A stretch of 5,782 bases of DNA from an uncultured Eubacteriales bacterium (GTDB taxonomy: Bacteria > Bacillota > Clostridia > Christensenellales > Borkfalkiaceae): the NCBI GenBank assembly GCA_900545325.1, contig UQZE01000128.1, forward strand, positions 1-5,782, written 5' to 3'. Position numbers and translations under genes: made by a program. Below, in pieces: positions 1 through 5,782 of this stretch. Numbering within the stretch: the first letter of the stretch is position 1; every line of letters starts with the position of its first letter. The notes beneath the pieces were generated by a model. It was not told where the DNA came from. It saw only the letters and a program-made list of their open reading frames with translations, and ran no database searches.

Positions 1-1193
1 TCCGATCTCACGCCGTATTTATCGGCAACTTTCGCCAGCTTATATGTGCCGCAGACATTGTTTTTCACCGCCTCGTTCGGGCTCGTTTCCATTAACGGCA
101 CGTGCTTGTGCGCAGCCGCGTGGAATACGATCTCCGGGCGGTATTTATCGAACATATTGTCGAGTTTCACGCTGTCGCGCACACTGCCGATCAGCACGAG
201 CAGATTGAGCTGCGGCCGCGTCCGCTTCAACTCCTGTTCGATATCGTAAGCGTTGTTTTCATAAATATCGAATATGATGAGCTGTTTGGGATTATGCGAG
301 GCGATCTGACGGCAGAGCTCGCTGCCGATCGAACCGCCGCCGCCCGTAACCAATACGATCTTGTCGTCTATATACCCCATGATCTCGTCGATATTCACGC
401 GGACGGGTTCCCTGCCGAGCAAATCCTGTACGTCGACGTTTCTGAGCTTCGACACCGATACCTGTTCGGTTACGAACTGATATATCCCGGGCAGCGTCAG
501 CACTTTCAGGTTCGTTTTTCGGCACAATTCGTAAATACGTTTAAGTTTTTCGCCGCGCACCGAGGGCATTGCGATTATAATGATCTGCGCGTCGTACTTT
601 TTTACGTATTCGCCGACTTCGTCCACGGTGCCGACGACCTTCACGTCGTTGATAACGCTGCCGCGCTTTTCCTTATCGTCGTCCAAACAACAGCACGGAA
701 ACAAATCGAGCTTGTCCGAAGACTGCATTTCTTTGATAAGCATGGCGCCCGCAGACCCCGCGCCGACCACGATGGCGCGCTTTTTATTCTGCGAAACCTT
801 CGCTAAAATTCTGTAATCGAGATAATGCAGGATGCGAACCACGAACAACACGAAAATGACGAACAGGAAATACACCATACAGAACGTCAAACACCAGTTG
901 AACGTGATGTCTTTCAAAAACACCATCAGAAGGGCGTTGACCAAAAAGAGCACCAGCACCGTAAAGGTAACTTTAATGCCCGCCGCGAGCCCTGCCTGTT
1001 TCAACACGATGGCGTGCAGATGCAAAAGAATGCACAGCGCCCACAGGACGAACAAATCCACGATCAACGTATAGAGAAAATCGTAACTGAAAGGATCTAC
1101 TTTCACGATCAGCGCGGATAAAAGAATGGAAAGCGCCAGCGTAACGGAATAATATATCAAAAGAAAAATATTTTTTTTATTATTCAGACTCAA
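1..1193 (-). CDS. CapD/FlaA1-type membrane-bound nucleoside-diphosphate-sugar 4,6-dehydratase/epimerase (partial, C-terminal part beyond left edge)
   Basis: This family (WbpM, PglF, CapD) converts UDP-GlcNAc-type sugars into 4-keto-6-deoxy intermediates for capsule, O-antigen or glycoprotein glycans at the inner face of the membrane. Seen here are 397 codons open through the left edge. Four hydrophobic segments (about residues 9-30, 39-64, 72-93, 98-122) are followed by a first Rossmann-like domain with GAGSAG at 144-149 and an LDDD at 170-173. A second, SDR-type domain follows, with the TGxxGxxG motif at 283-290 and the family signature HAAAHKHVPLME at 358-369. The catalytic (Y/M)xxxK motif would lie just past the edge, so the WbpM-like (Met) and FlaA1-like (Tyr) subtypes cannot be told apart. 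Full-length members have about 600 residues, so about 200 are missing. I chose the TTG start at 1193-1191 because GGGAGA sits 7 nt upstream; there is no in-frame ATG before it, and the only earlier in-frame GTG (1244-1242) lies inside the promoter. Three successive cysteines (167-169) replace the usual hydrophobic strand before the DDD. It is probably the first gene of a glycan cluster extending left. The family call is firm; the exact substrate is not known. Confidence 0.93.
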   Translation of the reverse strand, partial: MSLNNKKNIFLLIYYSVTLALSILLSALIVKVDPFSYDFLYTLIVDLFVLWALCILLHLHAIVLKQAGLAAGIKVTFTVLVLFLVNALLMVFLKDITFNWCLTFCMVYFLFVIFVLFVVRILHYLDYRILAKVSQNKKRAIVVGAGSAGAMLIKEMQSSDKLDLFPCCCLDDDKEKRGSVINDVKVVGTVDEVGEYVKKYDAQIIIIAMPSVRGEKLKRIYELCRKTNLKVLTLPGIYQFVTEQVSVSKLRNVDVQDLLGREPVRVNIDEIMGYIDDKIVLVTGGGGSIGSELCRQIASHNPKQLIIFDIYENNAYDIEQELKRTRPQLNLLVLIGSVRDSVKLDNMFDKYRPEIVFHAAAHKHVPLMETSPNEAVKNNVCGTYKLAKVADKYGVRS

Positions 1194-1200
1194 TTTGACT

Positions 1201-1206
1201 TCTCCC
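1201..1206 (-). promoter_or_regulatory. Ribosome binding site deciding a TTG start
   Basis: GGGAGA on the minus strand lies 7 nt before the TTG at 1193. It is the only good Shine-Dalgarno match near the 5' end of the dehydratase frame and fixes the non-ATG start. Confidence 0.75.
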
Positions 1207-1235
1207 GCGGTAAAATCTCTTATGTCGGCTTTTTT

Positions 1236-1264
1236 ATTATACACTTTTACAACGGCGAATGCAA
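1236..1264 (-). promoter_or_regulatory. Sigma-A-type promoter of the dehydratase gene
   Basis: On the minus strand a -35 box TTGCAT (1264-1259), a 17-bp spacer and a perfect -10 box TATAAT (1241-1236) precede the gene. Transcription would start near 1229, giving a leader of about 36 nt before the TTG codon. It is divergent from the acetyltransferase promoter; the two -35 boxes are 64 bp apart, a gap made mainly of A/T with no clear operator. Confidence 0.8.
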
Positions 1265-1328
1265 CTAAAAAAGTAAATAATTTTGTTTTAGATAAAAACA
1301 TTTTATGATATTATGCCGCGCAAAATCC

Positions 1329-1357
1329 TTTACAAAAACGAAACGGCATTATATAAT
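1329..1357 (+). promoter_or_regulatory. Sigma-A-type promoter of the GNAT gene
   Basis: TTTACA (1329-1334), a 17-bp spacer and TATAAT (1352-1357) give the best consensus match of the window, one mismatch in twelve positions. The expected start near 1364 leaves a leader of about 17 nt, just enough for the GAGG ribosome binding site at 1371-1374. The gene is likely expressed constitutively. Confidence 0.82.
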
Positions 1358-1380
1358 GGATAAAAAACGCGAGGAAAAAC

Positions 1381-1947
1381 ATGAAACATACGGGAACGGT
1401 CGAACTGGAAACGCAGCGGCTTATTTTAAGGCGTTTCCGCGCAGTCGACGCGGATAAAATGTTTGAAAACTGGGCGGGGAGCGAAAAAGTAACAGCGCAT
1501 CTGCCATGGGCGGCATACAAAGACGCGGAAGGCGTGAAAGACTACCTCAGAACGCTGGAAAACAATTATTCATCCCCTTTATTTTACGATTGGTGCATCG
1601 TGCTGAAGGAAACGGGAGAACCGATCGGATCAATCGGCGCGGTCGGCGTGAACGACGATTTATCCTCTATCGGACTGGGTTACTGCCTTTCCGAACGTTA
1701 TTGGGGGCAAGGTATCGTTCCGGAAGCGGGCAGAGCCGTTTTGAAATTGTTTTTCGAAACGCTCGGCGCGGTGCGCGTGAGCGCGGCGCACCATACGGAT
1801 AATCCGAAGTCGGGACGGGTGATGCAGAAACTCGGCATGCGTCCGGAGGGCATTCTCAGAAAAAACGCAAAAGACAACAAGGGTAATTTTATCGACGTAT
1901 GCGTTTACTCCATGACCGACGACGACTGGTTCAAAAAATCGGATTGA
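1381..1947 (+). CDS. GNAT-family N-acetyltransferase, RimJ/RimL type
   Basis: Members of this branch of the GNAT superfamily move an acetyl group from acetyl-CoA to an amine, which may be a protein N-terminus, an aminoglycoside or a small metabolite; the acceptor cannot be read from sequence. The protein has 188 residues, normal for the group. The N-terminal beta strand carries the typical ETQRLILRRF (10-19). The acetyl-CoA pyrophosphate loop is RYWGQGI (106-112), matching the R/Q-x-x-G-x-G/A motif and followed by PEAGRAVL. The conserved late helix NPKSGRVMQKLGM (141-153) with EG (156-157) is present, and the C-terminal YSMTDDDW (176-183) matches the usual Y-S-x-x-x-x-x-W ending. The protein is soluble and cytoplasmic, with no signal peptide. 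The ATG start has GAGG six nt upstream. The gene is transcribed alone from its own strong promoter, divergent from the sugar dehydratase; a role in N-acetylating an amino-sugar is possible from context, but sugar N-acetyltransferases next to such clusters are usually of other families. No intrinsic terminator of normal strength follows. Confidence 0.92.
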   Translation: MKHTGTVELETQRLILRRFRAVDADKMFENWAGSEKVTAHLPWAAYKDAEGVKDYLRTLENNYSSPLFYDWCIVLKETGEPIGSIGAVGVNDDLSSIGLGYCLSERYWGQGIVPEAGRAVLKLFFETLGAVRVSAAHHTDNPKSGRVMQKLGMRPEGILRKNAKDNKGNFIDVCVYSMTDDDWFKKSD

Positions 1948-2005
1948 CGTTGCGTATATTTCGGAAAAATAACGCGTTGCAAACCGAAAACAGCTTTGCC
2001 CGCAA

Positions 2006-2040
2006 ATATTTAAGTTGTAAATATCTTATATTTTTTCTTT
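2006..2040 (+). terminator. Weak AT-only hairpin with T-rich tail, possible terminator of the GNAT gene
   Basis: ATATTTA (2006-2012) and TAAATAT (2018-2024) form a 7-bp stem with a 5-nt loop, followed a few bases later by a run of six T at 2031-2036. The stem has no G-C pair, so it is a poor intrinsic terminator; it is the only candidate between the acetyltransferase stop at 1947 and the next promoter. Read-through into the regulator gene is possible. Confidence 0.25.
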
Positions 2041-2069
2041 AAAATTTAACGAAAAACAGGCAAAAACTA

Positions 2070-2098
2070 TTGTATTTTTCAAATTTTAATGATATAAT
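2070..2098 (+). promoter_or_regulatory. Sigma-A-type promoter of the AraC-family gene
   Basis: TTGTAT (2070-2075), a 17-bp spacer and a perfect TATAAT (2093-2098) lie upstream of the regulator. Transcription would start near 2105, giving the longest leader in the window, about 75 nt. The -10 box is embedded in a tandem direct repeat of the octamer AATGATAT (2088-2103), and two AAAAAC copies ten bases apart (2052-2057, 2062-2067) sit just before the -35 box. These could be binding sites for the regulator itself, but in such AT-rich DNA chance is a real alternative. Confidence 0.75.
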
Positions 2099-2179
2099 GA
2101 TATCGTTCTTTTAATTAAGTCCGCCTGTTTTTCAAGGCACGCGGAACGTTTCACAATTCCTTATTCAGGTGCAGAGAAA

Positions 2180-2956
2180 ATGATCATCACTAACGTCAGA
2201 AAAAAATCCGTGGCAAAACAGGGATTTAAATTTACCCGTCTGAAAGGCGCGGGCGAATACAGCATAGTACATTTGTTCGACCCCGCAGCAGTTCTCATCG
2301 GCGACGCTTACGTCGGCACGAAGGAAAACGCCGTTTTCATCTATTCGCCGACCTCCAAACAATCGGTTTCCTGCGAAAGCAACGCCGTTGAATTTGAAAA
2401 GATAACTTTTTCGGGCGACGACGCGGCGGAGCTTCTCCTCGCTTACGGACTTGAGTGCGACAAAGTATATTACCCCTCCTGCTGTGAAGAACTGCACAAT
2501 CTTTTCAATAAGGCGGACGACGAATTTTTCACCCCGCGCAAATATGCGGGCAACGCCGTGAACGTATACTTCGAACAGATTCTCATTTCTCTATCCCGCG
2601 ACGTCAACGCGGAAGAGCCTTACGATTTCGACGAAGATATCGTAAACGCGTTCTGCGACATCAGAAAGAACATATTTGATAAACCCCATCTCGACTGGAC
2701 TGTGGACGCGATGTCCGCAACGGTGGACATGAACAAAGCGAGATTTTTCGAGGTGTACAAAAAGCTGTTCAACACCTCCCCCATTCAGGATATCATTTCC
2801 ATTCGGATCAAGATAGCGAAAACGCTTTTATGCACGCACCGTTATTCCGTATCGGAAGTGGCGGAGATGACGGGATATCAAAACGTGTTTCATTTTATAA
2901 GGCAGTTCAAAAAGCACACGAACATCACGCCTAAACAATACGAAAAGCAGAATTGA
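2180..2956 (+). CDS. AraC/XylS-family transcriptional regulator
   Basis: This is a DNA-binding regulator of the AraC type, which usually senses a small ligand (often a sugar) through its N-terminal domain. The 258-residue protein has the family's C-terminal double helix-turn-helix, about residues 153-256. The first helix-turn-helix lies in about 172-195 (WTVDAMSATVDMNKARFF), and the second in about 222-243 (YSVSEVAEMTGYQNVFHFIR), ending in the diagnostic F-K-K-x-x-x-x-T-P-K-x-Y (243-254). The N-terminal 150 residues look like the cupin-type arm of clostridial AraC proteins: the strand FIYSPTSKQSV (53-63) resembles the usual ILYSPGTPQ-like segment, but few ligand-site features are recognisable. 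There is no signal peptide or membrane segment. The ATG start has AGGTG 8 nt upstream and is preceded by a good promoter. The gene is monocistronic and closed by a strong terminator six bases after its stop, so it is not co-transcribed with pyk. Its targets are unknown; no obvious transporter or sugar operon lies in the window. Confidence 0.93.
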   Translation: MIITNVRKKSVAKQGFKFTRLKGAGEYSIVHLFDPAAVLIGDAYVGTKENAVFIYSPTSKQSVSCESNAVEFEKITFSGDDAAELLLAYGLECDKVYYPSCCEELHNLFNKADDEFFTPRKYAGNAVNVYFEQILISLSRDVNAEEPYDFDEDIVNAFCDIRKNIFDKPHLDWTVDAMSATVDMNKARFFEVYKKLFNTSPIQDIISIRIKIAKTLLCTHRYSVSEVAEMTGYQNVFHFIRQFKKHTNITPKQYEKQN

Positions 2957-2962
2957 CGCCGA

Positions 2963-2994
2963 GCCGTCCGTCTTCGGACGGCCTTTATTTTTTA
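2963..2994 (+). terminator. Rho-independent terminator after the AraC-family gene
   Basis: A perfect 8-bp GC-rich stem, GCCGTCCG (2963-2970) and CGGACGGC (2975-2982), encloses the loop TCTT and is followed by a T-rich tail (TTTATTTTTT to about 2993). It begins six bases after the stop codon and separates the regulator from pyk. Confidence 0.9.
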
Positions 2995-3023
2995 AATTTA
3001 TTTCCGCGAAAGGCTCCGTACGT

Positions 3024-3052
3024 TTGCATTTATCGCACTTAGCCGTTATAAT
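3024..3052 (+). promoter_or_regulatory. Sigma-A-type promoter of pyk
   Basis: TTGCAT (3024-3029), a 17-bp spacer and a perfect TATAAT (3047-3052) lie between the terminator of the upstream regulator and pyk. The -35 hexamer is identical to that of the dehydratase promoter. The start would be near 3059, giving a short leader of about 28 nt with no room for a riboswitch. I see no cre-like catabolite site around it. Confidence 0.85.
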
Positions 3053-3074
3053 ATATCGTGAACAAGCATTCATT

Positions 3075-3081
3075 CGGAGGA
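3075..3081 (+). promoter_or_regulatory. Ribosome binding site of pyk
   Basis: CGGAGGA, with the strong core GGAGG at 3076-3080, lies 6 nt before the ATG at 3087. It decides in favour of this start over the in-frame TTG at 3024, which is part of the -35 box. Confidence 0.88.
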
Positions 3082-3086
3082 CCTGC

Positions 3087-4499
3087 ATGAGAAAGACAAA
3101 AATTATCTGCACACTGGGACCGGCGAGCACTTCGTACGAACAGATCAGGGCGATGGCTCTCGCGGGCATGAACGTTGCGCGCATCAACATGAGCCACGGT
3201 ACATACGAAGAACATTCCGTCCGCATAGCCAACGTGAAAAAAGTGCGTGAAGATCTGAATATCGCGTTGCCGATCATGATAGACCTGAAAGGGCCCGAAG
3301 TGCGCATAGGCACGTTCGAAAACGGCAAGATTGAAGTGAGCGAAGGCATGCCCTTTATTTTCACTTCGGAAGAAACGATCGGAAACGAAAGCAAAGTTTC
3401 CGTTACGTATAAGGAACTTTACAGAGACGTAAAGCCGGGCGACACCCTCCTTTTAAACGACGGACTCTTGGTTTTTTCCGTTTCCGAAATCAAAGACGGC
3501 GACATTTACGCCGTAGCCATGAACGCCGGCACGCTTTCCGACAGAAAAGGATTGTTCGCGCCCAACGTAAAACTCAACATTCCCTTTCTTTCGGACGCGG
3601 ACAAAAAAGACCTTGACTATGCGATTTCCGTCAACGCCGAGCTTATTGCGGCGAGTTTCGTGCAGGACGGGAACTGTATGCGGGAAATCCGTTCTTATCT
3701 GAAAAAACACGGTGCGAACGACATCGCCCTCATCGCAAAGATAGAAAGTCAGCTCGGCATCAATAATATAGACGACATTATCTCCGCTTCGGAAGGCATC
3801 ATGGTCGCGCGCGGCGACCTCGGCGTGGAACTGCCCTATGAAAAACTGCCCGCGCTGCAGAAACTGCTCATCAGAAAGAGCGGCGCGCAGGGCCGTTTTG
3901 CAATTACGGCGACGGAAATGCTCGAAAGCATGATCACAAAGCTCCGCCCCACACGCGCGGAGATCGTGGACGTAGCGAACGCCGTATACGACGGCAGCAG
4001 CTGCGTTATGCTGTCGGCGGAAAGCGCCGTGGGCATCAATCCGCCGAACGTCATCACCACGATGGCTAAAATCGCGGTCGAGGCGGAAAACAATATCGAT
4101 TATCATAAAATCCACGCGACGACCGATTTCACCCAGCTTTCCGACGACACTATTTCCCACGCGACGGTCAACACCGCTTTCGAAATCAACGCGAAAGCCA
4201 TCGTCGTATTCACGGCGAGCGGCGCTTCTGCAGCCATGATTTCAAGGTTCCGTCCGAACGTGCCCATCGTGGCGCTGACGATGAATCGGCGCGTAATGAA
4301 CAAACTTTCCGTAAACTGGGGCGTCGTGCCGCGGCTTTGCGAAATGTTTTACAGCACCGACGAGATGTTTACGTGCGCACAGAAAGTCGTCAAAGAACTC
4401 GGCATTGCCGAAAAGGGCGACAAAATCGTCATCACCGCAGGCGTGCCGCTCGGCAAATACGTAGGAACAAACCTTATGAAAGTAGAAAAAATACAATAA
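3087..4499 (+). CDS. pyk: Pyruvate kinase
   Basis: Catalyses the last step of glycolysis, phosphoenolpyruvate + ADP to pyruvate + ATP, in the cytoplasm, usually as a homotetramer. The 470-residue protein has the standard A/B/A/C layout without the extra C-terminal domain seen in Bacillus enzymes. Seen are the N-terminal KTKIICTLGPAS (3-14), the substrate and cation loop ARINMSHG (31-38) with Arg32, Asn34 and Ser36, and DLKGPEVR (66-73). The flexible B domain spans about 70-165. The active-site signature IAKIE has Lys218 and Glu220, followed by GIMVARGDLG with Asp244, and ITATEMLESM with Thr276, the residue linked to enolpyruvate protonation. The C domain (about 335-470) has the phosphate-binding loop FTASGASAAMISRFRP (375-390), so allosteric control by a sugar phosphate is plausible. 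Oddities: Glu71 predicts potassium dependence, but Leu67 and Ile74 are those of potassium-independent enzymes; Leu223 replaces the usual acidic residue in the E-N-x-E-G stretch after Glu220; MLSAESA (308-314) replaces MLSGETA. The gene has its own promoter, ribosome binding site and terminator. Confidence 0.98.
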   Translation: MRKTKIICTLGPASTSYEQIRAMALAGMNVARINMSHGTYEEHSVRIANVKKVREDLNIALPIMIDLKGPEVRIGTFENGKIEVSEGMPFIFTSEETIGNESKVSVTYKELYRDVKPGDTLLLNDGLLVFSVSEIKDGDIYAVAMNAGTLSDRKGLFAPNVKLNIPFLSDADKKDLDYAISVNAELIAASFVQDGNCMREIRSYLKKHGANDIALIAKIESQLGINNIDDIISASEGIMVARGDLGVELPYEKLPALQKLLIRKSGAQGRFAITATEMLESMITKLRPTRAEIVDVANAVYDGSSCVMLSAESAVGINPPNVITTMAKIAVEAENNIDYHKIHATTDFTQLSDDTISHATVNTAFEINAKAIVVFTASGASAAMISRFRPNVPIVALTMNRRVMNKLSVNWGVVPRLCEMFYSTDEMFTCAQKVVKELGIAEKGDKIVITAGVPLGKYVGTNLMKVEKIQ

Positions 4500-4531
4500 A
4501 AAAAGCGTTCCCGAACGGGAACGCTTTTTTA
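4498..4531. terminator. Bidirectional intrinsic terminator shared by pyk and the MATE gene
   Basis: Seven A, a 9-bp perfect stem GCGTTCCCG (4505-4513) and CGGGAACGC (4516-4524), and six T (4525-4530) form a symmetric structure that looks like an intrinsic terminator from either strand. It lies exactly between the two convergent genes. The pyk stop codon (4497-4499) overlaps the A-tract, and the transporter's stop codon (4531-4529) overlaps the T-tract. The formal loop is two bases, so the closing C-G pair probably opens to a four-base loop. Confidence 0.93.
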
Positions 4532-5782
4532 ATAGCCGAATTCCGAAAAGCGCGCGTGTTTCGGAATATTATTCTGCCGCTTGATTTTTCTAAGGTATGC
4601 GAAGTAGAACGCACAGGCGAGCGCGGACGCCGCGACTTCGGATACGGGATAGGCGATCCATGCCCCCGTCAGCCCGATTGCGGGTATAAGCAAAAAAGCA
4701 AGCGGCGGTATGAGGACAAACTGCCGCACGAGCGTAACGAGCAGAGAGCGGACGCCCATTCCGAGCGCCTCGAACGCCCCCGACAAAATCACGCCCAGCG
4801 TAGAAATAAGAAATCCGCTCGCGATAATCCGCAGCGCGGGAACGCCGATCTTCAACATTTCGTCGTTCGCTTTGAATAGCGCCAATATCTGCGCGGGGAA
4901 AAAGAGAAATACGAGCGAACCGATAAATATGATCGAACCGACAACGAGAACGCTCCACCACACCGTCGCGTTCATGCGCGAATATTTTTTCGCTCCCTGG
5001 TTGTACCCTACGATAGGCCGCATACCCTGCACAAGCCCGCTTGCCGGCACGTAAATAAGCGTTTGCAATTTATAATATATTCCGTAAAAGTTTACCGCAG
5101 TTTCCGATACGGTGATCAAAATCGCATTCATAATGCTGATCAGTACGGAGGGCATCGCTATCATGAGCGAGGACGGGATACCGACGGCGAAAATCGCGCC
5201 CAGCTCTCTGCCCCTTATCCTGTAACCTCGGAAACTGAGCTTTATCCCGCCGTTGCGGAAGGCAAAATATATCACGGCGAGCAGGCAGGATACGCCCTGT
5301 CCGATAATCGTTGCGACGGCCGCGCCCGCCACGCCCATTTCGGGGAATATCCAGATACCGAAAATCAGCAGCGGATCTAAAACAATATTGATAACGGCCC
5401 CTACTCCCTGCATGATCATGGGAAAAAAGGTGTTCCCCGTCGCCTGCAACAGCTTTTCCACACCGATATATATAAGGGAAAAAAAGGCAAAACAAAGCAC
5501 TATTTTGCCGTAAGAAACGCCGTAAGCGAGCACCTGTTCGTCGTCGGTGAACAATTTCAGAAACGGCTCGGTCGCAAACAGTCCGATTAATATGAATAAA
5601 ACCGCATTTACCAGCGTGATCAGCACGCCGTGCATGGCAAAGGAATTTGCAAGTTTGCCGTCCTTTGCGCCGAGCGCGCGCGAAATACAGGAATTCAGCC
5701 CCACGCCTATCCCCACCGAAAGCGCGAGCACGAGATTTTGGAGCGGATATACGAGCGATACTGCATTTAAGGCGTTAAGATC
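4529..5782 (-). CDS. MATE-family efflux transporter (partial, N-terminus beyond right edge)
   Basis: MATE proteins export drugs, dyes or metabolites across the cytoplasmic membrane, driven by sodium or proton gradients. The frame runs from the right edge to a TAA at 4531-4529, giving 417 visible residues; about 45 more, with the first membrane helix and the start, lie outside. The frame is open to the last base, and the in-frame GTG at 5731 is internal: the 17 residues before it (ending VSLVYPLQNL) are typical MATE sequence. Visible residues numbered from the edge show about eleven membrane segments. Diagnostic pieces are GIGVGLNSCISRALGAKDG (24-42), LQATGNTFFPMIMQGVGAVI (112-131) followed by NIVLDPLLIFG, and in the second half GLVQGMRPIVGYNQGAKK (249-266), which mirrors the first-half GAKD loop as expected from the internal duplication. 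The type resembles MepA/NorM-like clostridial proteins. The substrate cannot be predicted. The C-terminus (RKIKRQNNIP onward) is a short basic cytoplasmic tail. The gene is convergent with pyk and ends in the shared terminator. Confidence 0.95.
   Translation of the reverse strand, partial: DLNALNAVSLVYPLQNLVLALSVGIGVGLNSCISRALGAKDGKLANSFAMHGVLITLVNAVLFILIGLFATEPFLKLFTDDEQVLAYGVSYGKIVLCFAFFSLIYIGVEKLLQATGNTFFPMIMQGVGAVINIVLDPLLIFGIWIFPEMGVAGAAVATIIGQGVSCLLAVIYFAFRNGGIKLSFRGYRIRGRELGAIFAVGIPSSLMIAMPSVLISIMNAILITVSETAVNFYGIYYKLQTLIYVPASGLVQGMRPIVGYNQGAKKYSRMNATVWWSVLVVGSIIFIGSLVFLFFPAQILALFKANDEMLKIGVPALRIIASGFLISTLGVILSGAFEALGMGVRSLLVTLVRQFVLIPPLAFLLIPAIGLTGAWIAYPVSEVAASALACAFYFAYLRKIKRQNNIPKHARFSEFGY

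Noticed and set aside
102..806. Long plus-strand open frame over the dehydratase
   Set aside because: Antisense to a clearly conserved protein; its translation is a low-quality shadow sequence with no family features.
2120..2145. Possible structured leader (TCCGC pairing with GCGGA) upstream of the AraC gene
   Set aside because: Only five base pairs with a 16-nt loop and a competing pairing; it does not match any riboswitch or attenuator I know.
3024..3086. Longer pyruvate kinase start at an in-frame TTG
   Set aside because: The TTG is the -35 box of the pyk promoter, the added residues do not resemble any pyruvate kinase N-terminus, and a strong GGAGG precedes the ATG at 3087.
3453..4160. 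Long antisense open frame over pyk
   Set aside because: Shadow of pyk codon bias; no ribosome binding site or promoter, and the translation has no recognisable domain.
5729..5731. GTG as start of the MATE transporter
   Set aside because: The frame stays open to the window edge and the upstream residues are typical of the second MATE helix, so the gene is cut by the window rather than starting here.
4529..5782. Antibiotic-resistance determinant
   Set aside because: MATE proteins are common housekeeping exporters in Clostridia; nothing in the sequence predicts a drug substrate.
1..5782. Mobile element, CRISPR array, tRNA or new defence system
   Set aside because: No transposase or integrase, no terminal inverted repeats, no repeat-spacer pattern and no tRNA-like folding seen; all genes belong to well-known families with consistent base composition.

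Overview
The window reads as an ordinary chromosomal stretch of an anaerobic, Clostridia-like Bacillota. The signs are a mid-GC coding sequence rich in CpG, AT-rich intergenic gaps, vegetative promoters close to the sigma-A consensus with 17-bp spacers, GGAGG-type ribosome binding sites and short 5' leaders. A finer placement (for example Christensenellales relatives) would be a guess.

Layout, left to right. (1) 1-1193, minus strand: the first 397 codons of a membrane-anchored, CapD/FlaA1-type nucleoside-diphosphate-sugar dehydratase. It starts at a TTG codon and runs off the left edge. (2) 1194-1380: a divergent intergenic region with one promoter on each strand. (3) 1381-1947, plus: a RimJ/RimL-type GNAT acetyltransferase. 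(4) 1948-2179: an AT-rich gap holding the promoter of the next gene, with two small direct repeats around it. (5) 2180-2956, plus: an AraC/XylS-family transcription regulator followed by a strong terminator. (6) 3087-4499, plus: a complete pyruvate kinase with its own promoter and ribosome binding site. (7) 4498-4531: one symmetric hairpin that can terminate both pyk and the convergent gene. (8) 4529-5782, minus: a MATE-family efflux transporter whose first roughly 45 residues lie past the right edge.

The genes do not form an operon. Each of the four genes whose 5' end is visible has its own promoter, and the two clear terminators separate the AraC gene from pyk and pyk from the transporter. 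The functions (surface glycan precursor synthesis, N-acetylation, regulation, glycolysis, drug or metabolite export) do not point to one shared pathway. The regulator next to pyk could suggest carbohydrate control, but nothing in the sequence ties them together.

I found no mobile element, CRISPR array, RNA gene, riboswitch or obviously new system. The points most worth a second look are the mixed potassium-site signature of the pyruvate kinase, the repeats at the araC-type promoter, the shared terminator that includes both stop codons, and the TTG start of the dehydratase. No stretch longer than 300 bases lacks a gene.
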